Below, in pieces: positions 10,370 through 19,860 of a stretch of DNA of 64,000 nt (positions are counted from its first letter, which is position 1; each line of letters begins with the position of its first letter). Source of the DNA: Scolanthus callimorphus (taxonomy: Eukaryota > Cnidaria > Anthozoa > Actiniaria > Edwardsiidae); NCBI GenBank assembly GCA_033964015.1, contig CM066923.1:23193086-23257085 (forward strand), in the 5' to 3' direction. Made by a program: the position numbers and the translations under genes. The notes under the pieces are model-generated. The model was not told the DNA's origin, made no database searches, and worked only from the letters and a program-made list of their open reading frames with translations.

Positions 10370-10599
10370 GTAAGACTAGAGTGTAGATTGTCAACACGAG
10401 CGTAACAAGACATTTCATATTTGTAAGCCATTTTGTTTTTTGCAAGACCAGCACTGGAAGTTCCTTTTATCACGTCTAAAGTTAACTTTTAACTGGAATA
10501 TTACTATAAAATCGATTCGGAAAGAAACTCAAAAATCCTGCACACGTTTTTTTGGGAACATTTACTATGTAATGTTTACAAAACGAGCTGGAGTGTTTC

Positions 10600-10720
10600 T
10601 TTGGTCCCAAATACCAGAAGCTCTTACAGCGGCGGTCTAGATACCCGAAGGTCGTGGGTTCGAATCCCACTCAGCCTGGATTTTTTTCAAATCCAGGTGA
10701 GTTTTCTCTGGTTGGCATAC
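10600..10720 (+). repeat. Possible tRNA-derived SINE fragment
   Basis: Contains GGTCGTGGGTTCGAATCCCAC, which has the T-arm stem (GTGGG/CCCAC) and a TTCGAAT loop with an RNA polymerase III B-box. Upstream bases do not form an acceptor stem with the TCAGCCT that follows, nor a clear D-arm or anticodon arm, so it is not a working tRNA gene. A SINE remnant is the best guess. Confidence 0.35.
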
Positions 10721-11207
10721 TTTAGTTCTTACAGCAAACACACTGCTCTTTTGTTTGCGGCCCCAATTTTGAGTTTGGCAATAAATTTCACTATACTTTG
10801 TACGTCCAAAAAACTTCATTCTTTCTTTTAGCTTTACAATGACACCTCTGTTAGTTTTGTAGCCTCAATTCCGGCGCAACATTTCCAAACGTATATATGT
10901 ACCTTATGTTTACAGAACCCCTTTGGTGTTCTGTCCTTGTGAAAGAAGCGAAGCGCCGCGCAAATTCGGCGAGCTCCCTTCCAAACCCAATGATTTAAAT
11001 TTGGAAAGTTATACTCGCGCGTTTTTTTTTCTGTTTTCGCTGACCGGTTTTTTATCAAACAGGTGCAAAATTGTCTACAAAAACCGTGTCGGGGATTTTT
11101 GATAATCGATTCTCTATGTAGGGAATGTTCTAGATAGTCCGACTTGAAGAGATCCGTGCAAGTAAAACTAGTCTAGGTTGAAAGGAATAAACAATCGTTT
11201 ACTTATC

Positions 11208-11434
11208 TTAAAGAGCCTGTATCAGCCCCCATTTTGACAGCATAGCAAGATATTTAGTCGGAAAAAGCATCCATTTCCATCGGCTGATTTCGAGAATATA
11301 GAGCAATGTTCTCGATTGAATTTGGTAAATCAAATCTGAAACTTTGTTTTTAGATGTTTATTAAGAGATTTCTACACGTAATTCTTCTTCTAATATCGAA
11401 CGAAAACAATAACAAAGGAGTGGCTGACACGGGC
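11208..11434 (+). repeat. MITE, TTAAAGAGCC family (copy A)
   Basis: Starts TTAAAGAGCCTGTATCAGCC, contains GCATCCATTTCCATCGGCTG and AACGAAAACAATAACAAAGG, and ends GTGGCTGACACGGGC; the last bases of the terminal repeat are mutated. Sister copies are at 16939-17379, 42510-42742 and (inverted) 58124-58357. TTAA at the ends suggests a piggyBac-type target. Its end lies about 44 bp before the next exon. Confidence 0.8.
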
Positions 11435-11478
11435 AAGAGTGCATCAAGTGATGGCTTTTTTCATATTTTTTTCCATAG

Positions 11479-11766
11479 CGTCCTATACAGCTATTGGTTG
11501 CTGGAAAGACTCTTCCCAGCGTGCATTGCACGGTATTGAACACTCAGACCCCCGTCTAGATGATTTCTACCAATCACGTGCAGACCCTGTCACCAAGTGC
11601 GCAGGCGTGGCACGGGAACGAGGCTACTCAGTTTTCGCAATCCAAGATGGCGGCGAGTGCTTCAGTGGTCCCAGCGCCGAGAGTGACTTTAAGACGTTTG
11701 GTTTGTCACGTGGTTGTCGGGGTAGAATTGGCGGGCCTTACGCGAACAGTGTTTATCGATTGATAG
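11479..11766 (+). CDS. Mosaic receptor, exon: WSC-like module 2
   Basis: Acceptor TTTTTTTCCATAG, donor ATA G|GTATGT, phase 1 to 1, 288 bp with the whole module in one exon. Landmarks: YTAIGCWKDSSQRALHG, then 'DPRLDDFYQSR', CAGVARERGYSVFAIQDGG, ECFSGP, and the closing GGPYANSVYRL. Such modules are thought to bind glycans. Compared with module 1 the protein pattern is the same but the mid-module intron is absent. Confidence 0.9.
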
Positions 11767-11817
11767 GTATGTTATCATCATTTAAGGCTGGTTCCCACTT
11801 GTACGCAGGCGCGAACA

Positions 11818-12010
11818 GGGCTTGAAATTGCGCCCGATACACGTGTAAATACGCCTAACTTTTTAGACTGAGGCGTTAAATAACAACTGTGTTTTCAGTT
11901 TCTACAGTGTTCTCCTAGTGGATTTACGCCTAGATTTGTGATGAATTACGCCTATAATGGTCGGTACAAGACGTCAAACTACGACTATGATTATTTCTTA
12001 ATTTCAAGCC
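11818..12010. repeat. MITE nested in a GCGCAAG-rich repeat
   Basis: AGGGCTTGAAATTGCGCC at the left is matched by AATTTCAAGCCCT at the right. The surrounding sequence (CGCAGGCGCGAAC before, GGCAAACGCAGACACAAGCG after) is a second repeat broken by this insertion. It lies in the intron between WSC 2 and MANSC 4. Confidence 0.55.
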
Positions 12011-12203
12011 CTGGCAAACGCAGACACAAGCGCAAGAAACTCGAGACATTACGTTCTCTTGCGCATGTGCTTGCGTTTAGTGTGAATCAAGTGCGCGCAA
12101 GCAACTAATTAATGTTCATTTTGCGCTTGCGCTAATTTGAAAGCCAGAAATCAGCTGGTGAGACATCAGATGTATTCACACTGTAAGTTACTATTTGCTG
12201 CAG

Positions 12204-12665
12204 GAAAATTCATTGAGGATACATCAGCACCTCCTGCGAATAATTCCGAAACAGACGCAGGCGAAGCAAAGCAAAACCTATCAAAACCCGAACGCCAGTC
12301 GGCACCCCCCGAAAACACCTCGGGCAGCGCCGAAGGTGCGCCGAGCATGCAAGAAGACTTCGTAACAATGAGCAATGGCAAGCCGAAACGTATACAGTAC
12401 ACTGCTGGTCAAATTCACAACAATGTAACACTGAAATATGGTATAAACTCCGGCGAGTTTATGGACAAGGGTAAAATGGATAATATCCATCAGTGTATTA
12501 GCGCATGCGGCCGGCAACCCGAGTGTGACCTCGCGTTCATGTTGGGCCCGCAGTGCTTTGCGGTCGGCTGTAAATCGCGTTTGTTATGCGTGACCAAGCC
12601 TGCGTTCTCTGCGTTCTACAATCCCAAAATTGTGTTTGTGACACACAGAAAGATTTTTGCCTCAG
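12204..12665 (+). CDS. Mosaic receptor, exon: linker and MANSC-like module 4 (two cysteines lost)
   Basis: Acceptor CTATTTGCTGCAG, donor TCA G|GTAAGG, phase 1 to 1, 462 bp. About 65 residues of Pro/Ser/Glu/Asn-rich linker (two possible N-glycosylation sites) precede the module. The module keeps NNVTLKYGINSGEF, the C-x3-C, ECDLAF, CFAVGC and C-VTKPA. The position of Cys1 is Tyr (IQYTAG), and the second residue of the CC pair is Gly (SACGRQ). Losing exactly these two leaves six cysteines, an even number, so the fold is probably intact with one disulfide fewer. Confidence 0.87.
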
Positions 12666-12675
12666 GTAAGGATTT

Positions 12676-12964
12676 ACAGCTGTTTTGAGTATTCTGCGAA
12701 CTCTCGCGTTCGACTTCCAATGGCGTTCTGGCTTCCGTCAATCAAACTACCGGGTCTAATTTGAGTCTTAGCCGACCGTAAGTTAGGCCATTGTTTAGAA
12801 AAGGATAGTAAAAGATGCTGTGTGTTGGGACATTTCACTAGGATCGCGAATAACTGAATTCTATGTTTTCCAAAGAGTTTCAAAATTTGATTGACGGAAG
12901 CCAGAAAGCGGTTTGTCGGTTGGAAATCGATCTCGAGAGTTCGCAGAATTCTCAAAACAGCTGT
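12676..12964. repeat. Foldback element abutting a splice donor
   Basis: Left arm ACAGCTGTTTTGAGTATTCTGCGAAC, right arm GTTCGCAGAATTCTCAAAACAGCTGT; inner arms share GGCTTCCGTCAATCAAA and its complement. The element starts 10 bp after the exon-intron boundary at 12665. Confidence 0.75.
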
Positions 12965-13374
12965 AATGCAATCGATGTGTTGAAGTGGGAAGCATGGCTG
13001 GCTCAGCATTACGGCGTTGGCCTGTGGTCCGGGGTCGACTTCCGGCCGGGGCAAAGAAAATGTTCCTTCTGATCGGTTCGTGAGTTGACAACCCTCACGT
13101 GAACCCCTCCGCATCTTCCAGAAGTTAGCGAACTTCGAAGATGTGGCCTTGGGTGAAGCCTTTTGGAATTCTATTTAAAAATGTCTAGAATTGACACCCA
13201 CTTTATAAACTAAAGATTGGTTTTCACATAGAGAGCTGTGTTGGGGGAGAGAAAAGACTTTGGCAGAATCAAGTAACTACTACTCTCATCCACCACTAGA
13301 CCCGCTATGAGGGTGAACATTGCTTGACTGTTAATTAACATCTGTTTTCAGCAGAATTGGCATGTAGGAGATAC

Positions 13375-13532
13375 AGTAAAAACCCGCATATAAGATCCTG
13401 AAATCAGGAACCTGCTAGGCTAATTTCCCATTTTAGACACCTGTTTTATAAGAACCTTACAGTAATCATACAAGAAATTAGATGAAATTATTGAGCCTAA
13501 CCCAGAAAAAAGTAGGTTCTTATATACGGGTT
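13375..13532. repeat. Small inverted repeat element
   Basis: CAGTAAAAACCCGCATATAAG at the left and TTCTTATATACGGGTTTTTGCT at the right, about 155 bp apart end to end. It is intronic. The segment from 12965 to 13374 shows nothing recognisable. Confidence 0.55.
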
Positions 13533-13540
13533 TTTGCTCA

Positions 13541-13826
13541 AATTGTTGTATCGAGTCATCTTAAAAATTATTAGTTAAAGTGCGAAAATCGGTGTTAGTT
13601 GCAGATTTAAGTGGGATACATTAGGTGCCCCTTTTGAGTTGATATTTTACAGGAAATGTTTGAAACATTTTAGTGGAGACAGATTTTAGCCACATATTTT
13701 ATTGTATATTGTGCAACCCACATAAAAAAACTCTGGATCCGCCTTGGGCATTATACACTTCTAGGCGAAATTCTTGCTGGAAAATTCACGATTGAAAAGT
13801 AGTCGAATGACTGTGAGCTTTGCTTT
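13541..13826 (+). pseudogene. Fossil copy of the MANSC 5 exon and its upstream intron
   Basis: CACTTCTAGGCGAAATTCTTGCTGGAAAATTC at 13757 mirrors the live exon's start of the GGIHAGKF segment 165 bp downstream, followed by GTCGAATGACTGTGAG, like the live CAGATGACTGACATG. Upstream, TTGTTGTATCGAGTCATCTTA at 13545 mirrors TTGTCGTATTGAGCCACCTTA at 13848, the sequence just before the live acceptor. The copy is full of stops and indels and has no acceptor or donor. Confidence 0.6.
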
Positions 13827-13876
13827 TCAAAGGTTAAAATTGTCGTATTGAGCCACCTTAAATTTCTTATTTCTAG

Positions 13877-14173
13877 TTGAAAGTCAACACAAGTGCCATA
13901 AGAGTGAAACCCACATTGGCGTTACACTTCTGGGTGGAATTCACGCTGGCAAATTCGACGATCTTGGCCAGATGACTGACATGCACGAGTGCATAAGAAG
14001 ATGTTGCGATAAAGAGACATGTGACGTGGCGTTCATGTTAGAGGACGAGTGCTATGGTGTCAGTTGCCTTAGCAACAGCCTATGCAGGACTAGACCCGCG
14101 AGGAATCCTGGGAAATATAAACCACAGGTCGCATATGTTTATCACAATGGGAAAGGGCTTGATTTAGAACAAG
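13877..14173 (+). CDS. Mosaic receptor, exon: MANSC-like module 5
   Basis: Acceptor CTTATTTCTAG, donor CAA G|GTAAGA, phase 1 to 1, 297 bp. The module reads C-HKSETHIGVTLLGGIHAGKF, CIRRCCDKETCDVAF, CYGVSC, C-RTRPARN and the closing YKPQVAYVYH. All eight cysteines are present, but the usual N-glycosylation sequon is replaced (IGVTL), the only module in the gene without it. Confidence 0.9.
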
Positions 14174-14456
14174 GTAAGAGAAGGATGGGATTTTCAGTTT
14201 GCACCGGTGAACAGAACAAATTGAAAACTTTTGGACGTGCGCGCTTCTCGGTAGCGCCACCATAGGTCCGTGTTTCAACTGCTCCGTAATCTTCAAATTC
14301 GGAGCTCAGCAAAGTATCTACGTTGCGGGCTTCCTGTGGTGCACGCACGCGCGCCAAAAGTGGCGGGAAAATAAATCAGCCAATCACAACCGTTTCCCTG
14401 ACAGACGCTAAGTATTTTAATTGATGACTGCTAAACATTTGATCATTTTCGCTTAG

Positions 14457-15761
14457 CTACAACAAGGGAAATAAATGAGAGACGAGACAAAACGACTCGA
14501 CATAGCAAACAGCAAGGACGCAAACAAGGAACGGAGAGTAAACTGACGAACAAACACGAAGACGACAGAGCTAGAGTCCAGAGCGTAGGTGACGACGCAC
14601 CCAAAATGGTGGAGATTGCGGACAACAGAACCGACACGACAGATGGTAACAGTATCAATAATACGCACGATAGCTATCATGACGACCTAGAACTGAGTCG
14701 GCTTAAACTATTAACTGCGTTAAAAATGGCAGGACCCTTGACTGATCACGATAACGCTTTACTTGCAAATGTATTGCGCCATGACACTAAACTGTTACGG
14801 CTCCAAATTAATACGTCGCGTAATTCTGCAGCGTCAGGGGATGCCATATCGTCTGCTGGCATACGTGCCCATATATTGGGGAAAGACAGACTTAGTAATG
14901 GAAGCGCTGTAGTTTTGAGTCCACTACTTCCTGTTACGGACTCAAAATTTCAAGGTCATACTACACTGGGGAACTCCCAGGGTGATCCCCAGATAGTTAA
15001 CACGACAATAGCGGGAGAAACCAACTTTCAGAGTATGCTGACGCCAATAAAACTACTTTACGCCGAACATGAAAGCGCGCGCAAATCTGATGGGGGATTT
15101 CATAGTAAAGGTAGCAAATCTATGCCCCACGGTAGCCCCCTTAGGGTTCTGACTGGACAACAAAATGCGACAGAGACTGAACCGCAGACTTCAAAAACTG
15201 CCTTGCTAGTAAACAAGCAGCCAGGTGCGAAGTACGATAGTAATATTGACAGGATATTGCAGACTGGAAAACCTAACTTCACACATACGACGAACCCCCA
15301 AAATTTGCCCCAACTTGGGTTACCTTATACTACTAGCGAGCACTCAACAACAGGCGACAAGCAGGGGACTAAACAAACAAGCAACGTAAAACAGCTTACG
15401 GGACATCTTTCTCACAATATCCAACCTATTGTAGCTGTGAACGAGACAAAGCCCGAGGGGAGTGCCTCAGACGACGCCCAGGGATCGACACCCCCCTCAA
15501 AGGTCTGCTGGAACGGTGATGTACTGTTTAATCACACTCTGATTGGAGGGATAAACGCTGGTGTTTTCACGGACAATGGTAAAGCTATTACTATGGATCT
15601 ATGCATGCAGTCGTGCTGCAAGAGGGCGGATTGCGATCTCGCCTTCATGATTGAGGATGATTGTTACTCGGTGGCTTGTAGTAGTTTGGAGTCTTGCCGC
15701 ACCCGTAATGCGAGACCGACACAGTTCTACCCGCGGATTGCATTCACGACGAAATACCTGG
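14457..15761 (+). CDS. Mosaic receptor, exon: long low-complexity linker and MANSC-like module 6
   Basis: Acceptor CATTTTCGCTTAG, donor CTG G|GTAGGT, phase 1 to 1, 1305 bp: by far the longest exon. About 345 residues come before the module. The first 45 are strongly basic and polar, then comes a stretch that may be helical (LELSRLKLLTALKMAG), and the rest is rich in Thr, Ser, Asn, Gln and Pro with many N-x-S/T sites, resembling a glycosylated stalk. The module follows: C-WNGDVLFNHTLIGGINAGVF, CMQSCCKRADCDLAFM, CYSVAC, C-RTRNARP, and the closing FYPRIAF. Eight cysteines and a sequon (NHT) are present. The open frame extends upstream of the first Met, so the start is set by the acceptor. Confidence 0.88.
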
Positions 15762-16210
15762 GTAGGTTAATAATGTATCGCTTATTTTGACGATCAGATT
15801 TCGTGAAAACTTGCCAGTCAATGGTCAAGCGATTCACTTCCTACTTTATTGACGTCCTGCTTTTCATTCCATAGCCATAAAAATTCACTTTGATTTAAAT
15901 CTTAATTTAAAGTAGCTTATAACCGATGATACACCTATTTCGGAAACGGCTGAACCATCACAATTGTCTGTTGTAGCCCGTGATGCATCATGGGAGCAAA
16001 TATGCATATCAAAACAGAATCATGGACACTGTATTTTAGGATAAAAAGCCCCTATACTTATCACCCTGCTTATGTCAAATGATTCTACAATACATCGTTC
16101 GCATGTACTGGGTTAACACAAGAAGTTTGTTCTTCTTACTTTCTCCCATGACTCCCACGGGAGTCATGAAATAAGCGTATACAGCCATTACAGCTAGTTC
16201 CGTCGAGTAT

Positions 16211-16965
16211 CACACATAGAGAACACATTAATGTGTCAGCCGCCATTTTGATCACACATAGAGAACACATTAATGTGTCAGCCGCCATTTTGATCACACA
16301 TAGAGAACACATTAATGTGTCAGCCGCCATTTTGATCACACATAGAGAACACATTAATGTGTCAGCCGCCATTTTGATCACACATAGAGAACACATTAAT
16401 GTGTCAGCTGCCATTTTGATCACACATAGAGAACACATTAATGTGTCAGCCGCCATTTTGATCACACATAGAGAACACATTAATGTGTCAGCCGCCATTT
16501 TGATCACACATAGAGAACACATTAATGTGTCAGCCGCCATTTTGATCACACATAGAGAACACATTAATGTGTCAGCCGCCATTTTGATCACACATAGAGA
16601 ACACATTAATGTGTCAGCCGCCATTTTGATCACACATAGAGAACACATTAATGTGTCAGCTGCCATTTTCATCACACATAGAGAACACATTAATGTGTCA
16701 GCCGCCATTTTGATCACACATAGAGAACACATTAATGTGTCAGCCGCCATTTTGATCACACATAGAGAACACATTAATGTGTCAGCTGCCATTTTAATCA
16801 CACATAGAGAACACATTAATGTGTCAGCCGCCAGTTTGATCACACATAGAGAACACATTAATGTGTCAGCTGCCATTTTGATCACACATAGAGAACACAT
16901 TAATGTGCCAGCCGCCATTTTGATCACACATAGAGAACACATTAATGTGTCAGCCGCCATTTTGA
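16211..16965. repeat. 42-bp minisatellite, about 18 units
   Basis: Unit CACACATAGAGAACACATTA-ATGTGTCAGCCGCCATTTTGAT, nearly identical throughout, with rare C/T and A/G variants. It contains the perfect palindrome ACACATTAATGTGT. Because 42 is a multiple of three and no frame-specific stop occurs, long frames stay open on both strands; these are not genes. The GTGTCAGCCGCCATTTTGA part of the unit is identical to the end of the MITE that follows, so the array seems to have grown out of that end. Confidence 0.95.
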
Positions 16966-17379
16966 CAGCATAGCAACATACTCCACACAGACCCCGTCCA
17001 CACTACACCGTTTTCAAACGAAAACGGATACTTTTAGTGCTCCGGATACGGCTATCGTCCACACTACAACGCCGAAAAGATCACCAAAACGGCGAAAACA
17101 ATACGAAAACAATAAGTGTGGACGCAAATCGTTTTGAAAACGGAGCAAAAAGTATCCGTTTTCGTTTGAAAACGGTGTAGTGTGGACGGGGTCTAAGTCG
17201 GAGAAAGCATCCATTTCCATCGGCTGATTTAGAGAATATAGAGCAATTTTCTCGATTGAATTTTGTAAAACAAAATCTGAAACTATGTTTTTAGATGTTA
17301 ATTTAGAGATTTCTACACGTAGTTCGCCCTCTAATATCGAACGAAAACAATAACAAAGGAGTGGCTGACACGGGCTCTT
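16939..17379 (+). repeat. MITE, TTAAAGAGCC family (copy B), broken by a nested element
   Basis: The GTGTCAGCCGCCATTTTGACAGCATAGCAACATACTC start, then a 205-bp nested insertion, then GGAGAAAGCATCCATTTCC through to GTGGCTGACACGGGCTCTT. Same family and orientation as 11208-11434. Its 5' end merges into the 42-bp array. It stops about 40 bp before the next exon. Confidence 0.8.
16990..17194. mobile_element. Nested foldback MITE with GACCCCGTCCACAC ends
   Basis: Left GACCCCGTCCACACTACACC, right GGTGTAGTGTGGACGGGGTC, with long internal complementarity (GTTTTCAAACGAAAACGGAT). It interrupts copy B of the TTAAAGAGCC family. Confidence 0.85.
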
Positions 17380-17419
17380 GGCCAGGAGACAAACCAAGTA
17401 ACATTTTTTTTTTCTGAAG

Positions 17420-17554
17420 GTGCATCTTCCAAAGCCACTTCAGGACTGGCTCCTCTAAACTCGGGTTCGGCGTCATACGTGTCAGACGCATCATCTTCCT
17501 CCGGATCAGTCTCAGAAAGCGGCGAGAAACCCAAATCCACAAAACCCCCGACTG
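17420..17554 (+). CDS. Mosaic receptor, exon: Ser-rich linker
   Basis: Acceptor ACATTTTTTTTTTCTGAAG, donor ACT G|GTATGT, phase 1 to 1, 135 bp or 45 residues. It encodes a Ser/Thr/Pro/Gly-rich segment such as SSKATSGLAPLNSGSASYVS and a KPKSTKPPT end, with no cysteine. Good splice signals and the symmetric phase support it as a stalk exon between MANSC 6 and 7. With no domain to confirm it, confidence is lower than for its neighbours. Confidence 0.7.
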
Positions 17555-17743
17555 GTATGTATGCTATATGGTCGACCAGTTGTATAAAGGCTAACAATTT
17601 TCGCCATTTGACTAGAATCTATATTAAGTTTTTCTAAAATTTATTTACCATACTGCTGAAGCTTTTTATGGATCAGCAGCAATCTCTTAGCGTAGGGGGT
17701 GGTGAATAGTAGACTGAAAGTTTCTAGGTTTCGTAAGATGTAT

Positions 17744-17862
17744 CATCAACCGGGAGCCTTTGTGCCCCGTTTTCTTTTGTTTTCAAATTGGTCCATTTTT
17801 TTTCAGCTGCTGTGATTGGCTAATTGACCGCAAAGGCTCTCGGTTGATAATGGGCCTTTAAA
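17744..17862. repeat. MITE, TTAAAGGCCCAT family, slightly truncated
   Basis: CATCAACCGGGAGCCTTTGTG through to CTCGGTTGATAATGGGCCTTTA; about 85 percent alike by eye to 8419-8548. Confidence 0.7.
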
Positions 17863-18100
17863 ACGCCTGAGACTCGGAGTCTAAATGTTTTCTCGTGGCA
17901 GTAATTAGGACACATGGACAAACTAGGACACATGTAGCGCGCAGCATTATGTCCTTATGTCTCCCCGAGTGGCTAAACTAGGAAACATCGCACGCGTGTT
18001 TCTCGGAAATACGAAATGTTTTTGTCTTGCGAAGAAACATTTCTTTGTGCCTCGGCTACAAAATATGCCGCGCGCAACAATGCTTCTCGCGTGGAAACAT

Positions 18101-19424
18101 GCATCCTCGCGCGCCAGGGTCCTTCCCTCACCTCCCCCCAGGGGACAGAGGAAAAGGACCCTGGAATGGTCTGGTCACGTGTCACCCAGATTTCGGGTGG
18201 TAACAAAAATCAAAACTTGGGGTGGGGTCCCAACGGAAAATTTCTGACAAAAAGAGACTGAAGACATTTTGTCAGATTTCTTCATTTTGCCCAAAACTGA
18301 TTAGTCACGAAAATCAAAAAATATGGAAAATAAACTTTCCGTTGTTTTTCCAAGAACTTTTGAACTAATTCCCAGGCTGACTGACCCATAATTTCCCAGT
18401 TGAGAAATATAAACTTTAAGTCAAAGCAACAACACGAGCAGAAACGACAAGGATATTGAGCAATTTATTTTAGCGTGCTAGTTTATTTTAAGTATGTAAG
18501 TACATTAATTCAAGTCAACTTACCTAAGAACCAATCTATACTTTTAGCTACTACATACAGTATTTCTTGTCAGGATTTGAAACTGTGTTACTGTTAGTTT
18601 CGCCAGGAAAACGAGTCTTTTTCTCTGTGAGTATTTGCCAGCTTTCGGCGACAAGCGGGTTTTTGCTATCTATAGTTTTTTTCCACTTGCTTTCTGAAGA
18701 GTTTGCGAGTTTACTGTCTTTACCGAAAATATCTCCTTGACTCAAGCTTGTAGCCGAACAACCATGCAGACGAGCAGGGTAGTTTTCCCAGGTTGCTAGG
18801 GCAGCAAAGGTAAACATTTCCACCTTGCGAAGAACAATCAAGACGAAACCAGTCAACTCTGCACTCAAAATCTGGGCCAGAGACGAATGTTCTCGGGTTT
18901 GCAATCATCTTTTCCACTTGTTTTTATGTGTTCACGAGTTAATGTTGTCTTTATTGGTACATCTTAGTCTTCAAGCTTGCTGCCGGACAAGCTGATTTAT
19001 TAGACGGCAAAAACGTTTCAACTTGTTGTCTCGTGACGAGCAACCGACGCAATGAGCCCTCGAAGGACTGCCAGTAGAAAGAAACACGAAACTGAAGCCA
19101 CTCATGTACTTTTCCATAGCAGGATATAAAAGCTCTCCATCCAGAAAATCCTCAGCAGAAACACTAAGTTGTTTAGCTTTGGAGGAAAAGTAAACTGTTT
19201 CTCAACAAAGTTACTTGTTTCGCAGTGTTTTTTAGTCGCTGTTGCTAGTCACAGTCACGAGCCGCCATTTTAAGAAAACGCAAGGAGCAACGTGCGCGTA
19301 TCCTACCCCCGCTTGGGAATTTTTGTTACCACCCGAAATCTGGGTGACACGTGACCAGACCATTCCAGGGTCCTTTTCCTCTGTCCCCTGGGGGAGGTGA
19401 GGGAAGGACCCTGGCGCGCGAGGA
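18101..19424. mobile_element. Element with about 110-bp inverted arms, 1.3 kb
   Basis: The left arm (18101-18212; GCGCCAGGGTCCTTCCCTCACC ... GATTTCGGGTGGTAACAAA) returns inverted at 19316-19424. Outside the arms, GACACATGTAGCG (17930) and GGAAACATGTGTCCGG (19428) suggest that the element may extend to about 17905-19460. The interior has no recognisable transposase; the small frames in it are unconvincing. It lies in the intron between the Ser-rich linker and MANSC 7. Confidence 0.65.
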
Positions 19425-19531
19425 TGGGAAACATGTGTCCGGAAGGAAACATGTGTCCGGCTACAATGTTGCGCGACGATTCCAACGTGCAGTGAGTTCC
19501 TGTTACTGACCGGTTCTGTTCTCTCTTTCAG

Positions 19532-19860
19532 TTGTAAGCCACAAACCGTCTATCAGCGTCCAACACTCGTGCTCTGCCACGCCCATCAAGTACAACGTCA
19601 CCTTACGAATGGGTCTACACAGTGGGGTTTTCACGCGGATGGGCAAAGTCGACAACATGGACGATTGTATCGAGATCACTTGCAATAAACCGCGTTCAGA
19701 CGTGGCGTTCATGATGGGTCATCATTGTTATTCGGTACAGTGCTATAGCGAGGAGCTGTGTCGGACGGAGCCCGTGTATGGACCAGTATATCCGGGCTTA
19801 ACCTTGCACCGGCGGTGTCCTTCTTGAAAAAGAATCCAGGCTCCGATGGACAGACATTGG
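19532..19860 (+). CDS. Mosaic receptor, exon: MANSC-like module 7 (frameshifted, two cysteines lost)
   Basis: Acceptor GTTCTCTCTTTCAG, donor TTG G|GTAAGG. The module reads HSCSATPIKYNVTLRMG, SGVFTRMGKVDNMDDC, IEITCNKPRSDVAFM, CYSVQC, CRTEP. Two cysteines are replaced: the first of the CC pair by Thr and the C before DVAF by Ser. The exon is 329 bp, not a multiple of three, unlike the other whole-module exons. The frame entered from the acceptor hits TGA at about 19825, while the frame that suits the donor reads LAPAVSFLKKNPGSDG, a good match to the usual closing strand. A one-base loss between CRTEP and LAPAVSF explains both. This is a genuine lesion, a sequencing indel, or an exon that is skipped, which its symmetric flanks would allow. 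Confidence 0.75.

Noticed and set aside
10601..10680. tRNA gene
   Set aside because: Only the T-arm and B-box are convincing; no acceptor-stem partner, D-arm or anticodon arm could be found. Kept only as a possible SINE fragment.
16211..16965. CRISPR-like regularly repeated sequence
   Set aside because: Units are contiguous tandem copies without unique spacers, the context is an intron-rich animal gene, and no cas genes are present. The same applies to the 59-, 66-, 97- and 118-bp arrays.
16136..16973. Long open frames on both strands with repeated MSAAILITHREHIN-like and MAADTLMCSLCVIK peptides
   Set aside because: They are exact translations of a 42-bp minisatellite whose length is a multiple of three and lacks stops; no start context, splice signal or domain supports a gene.
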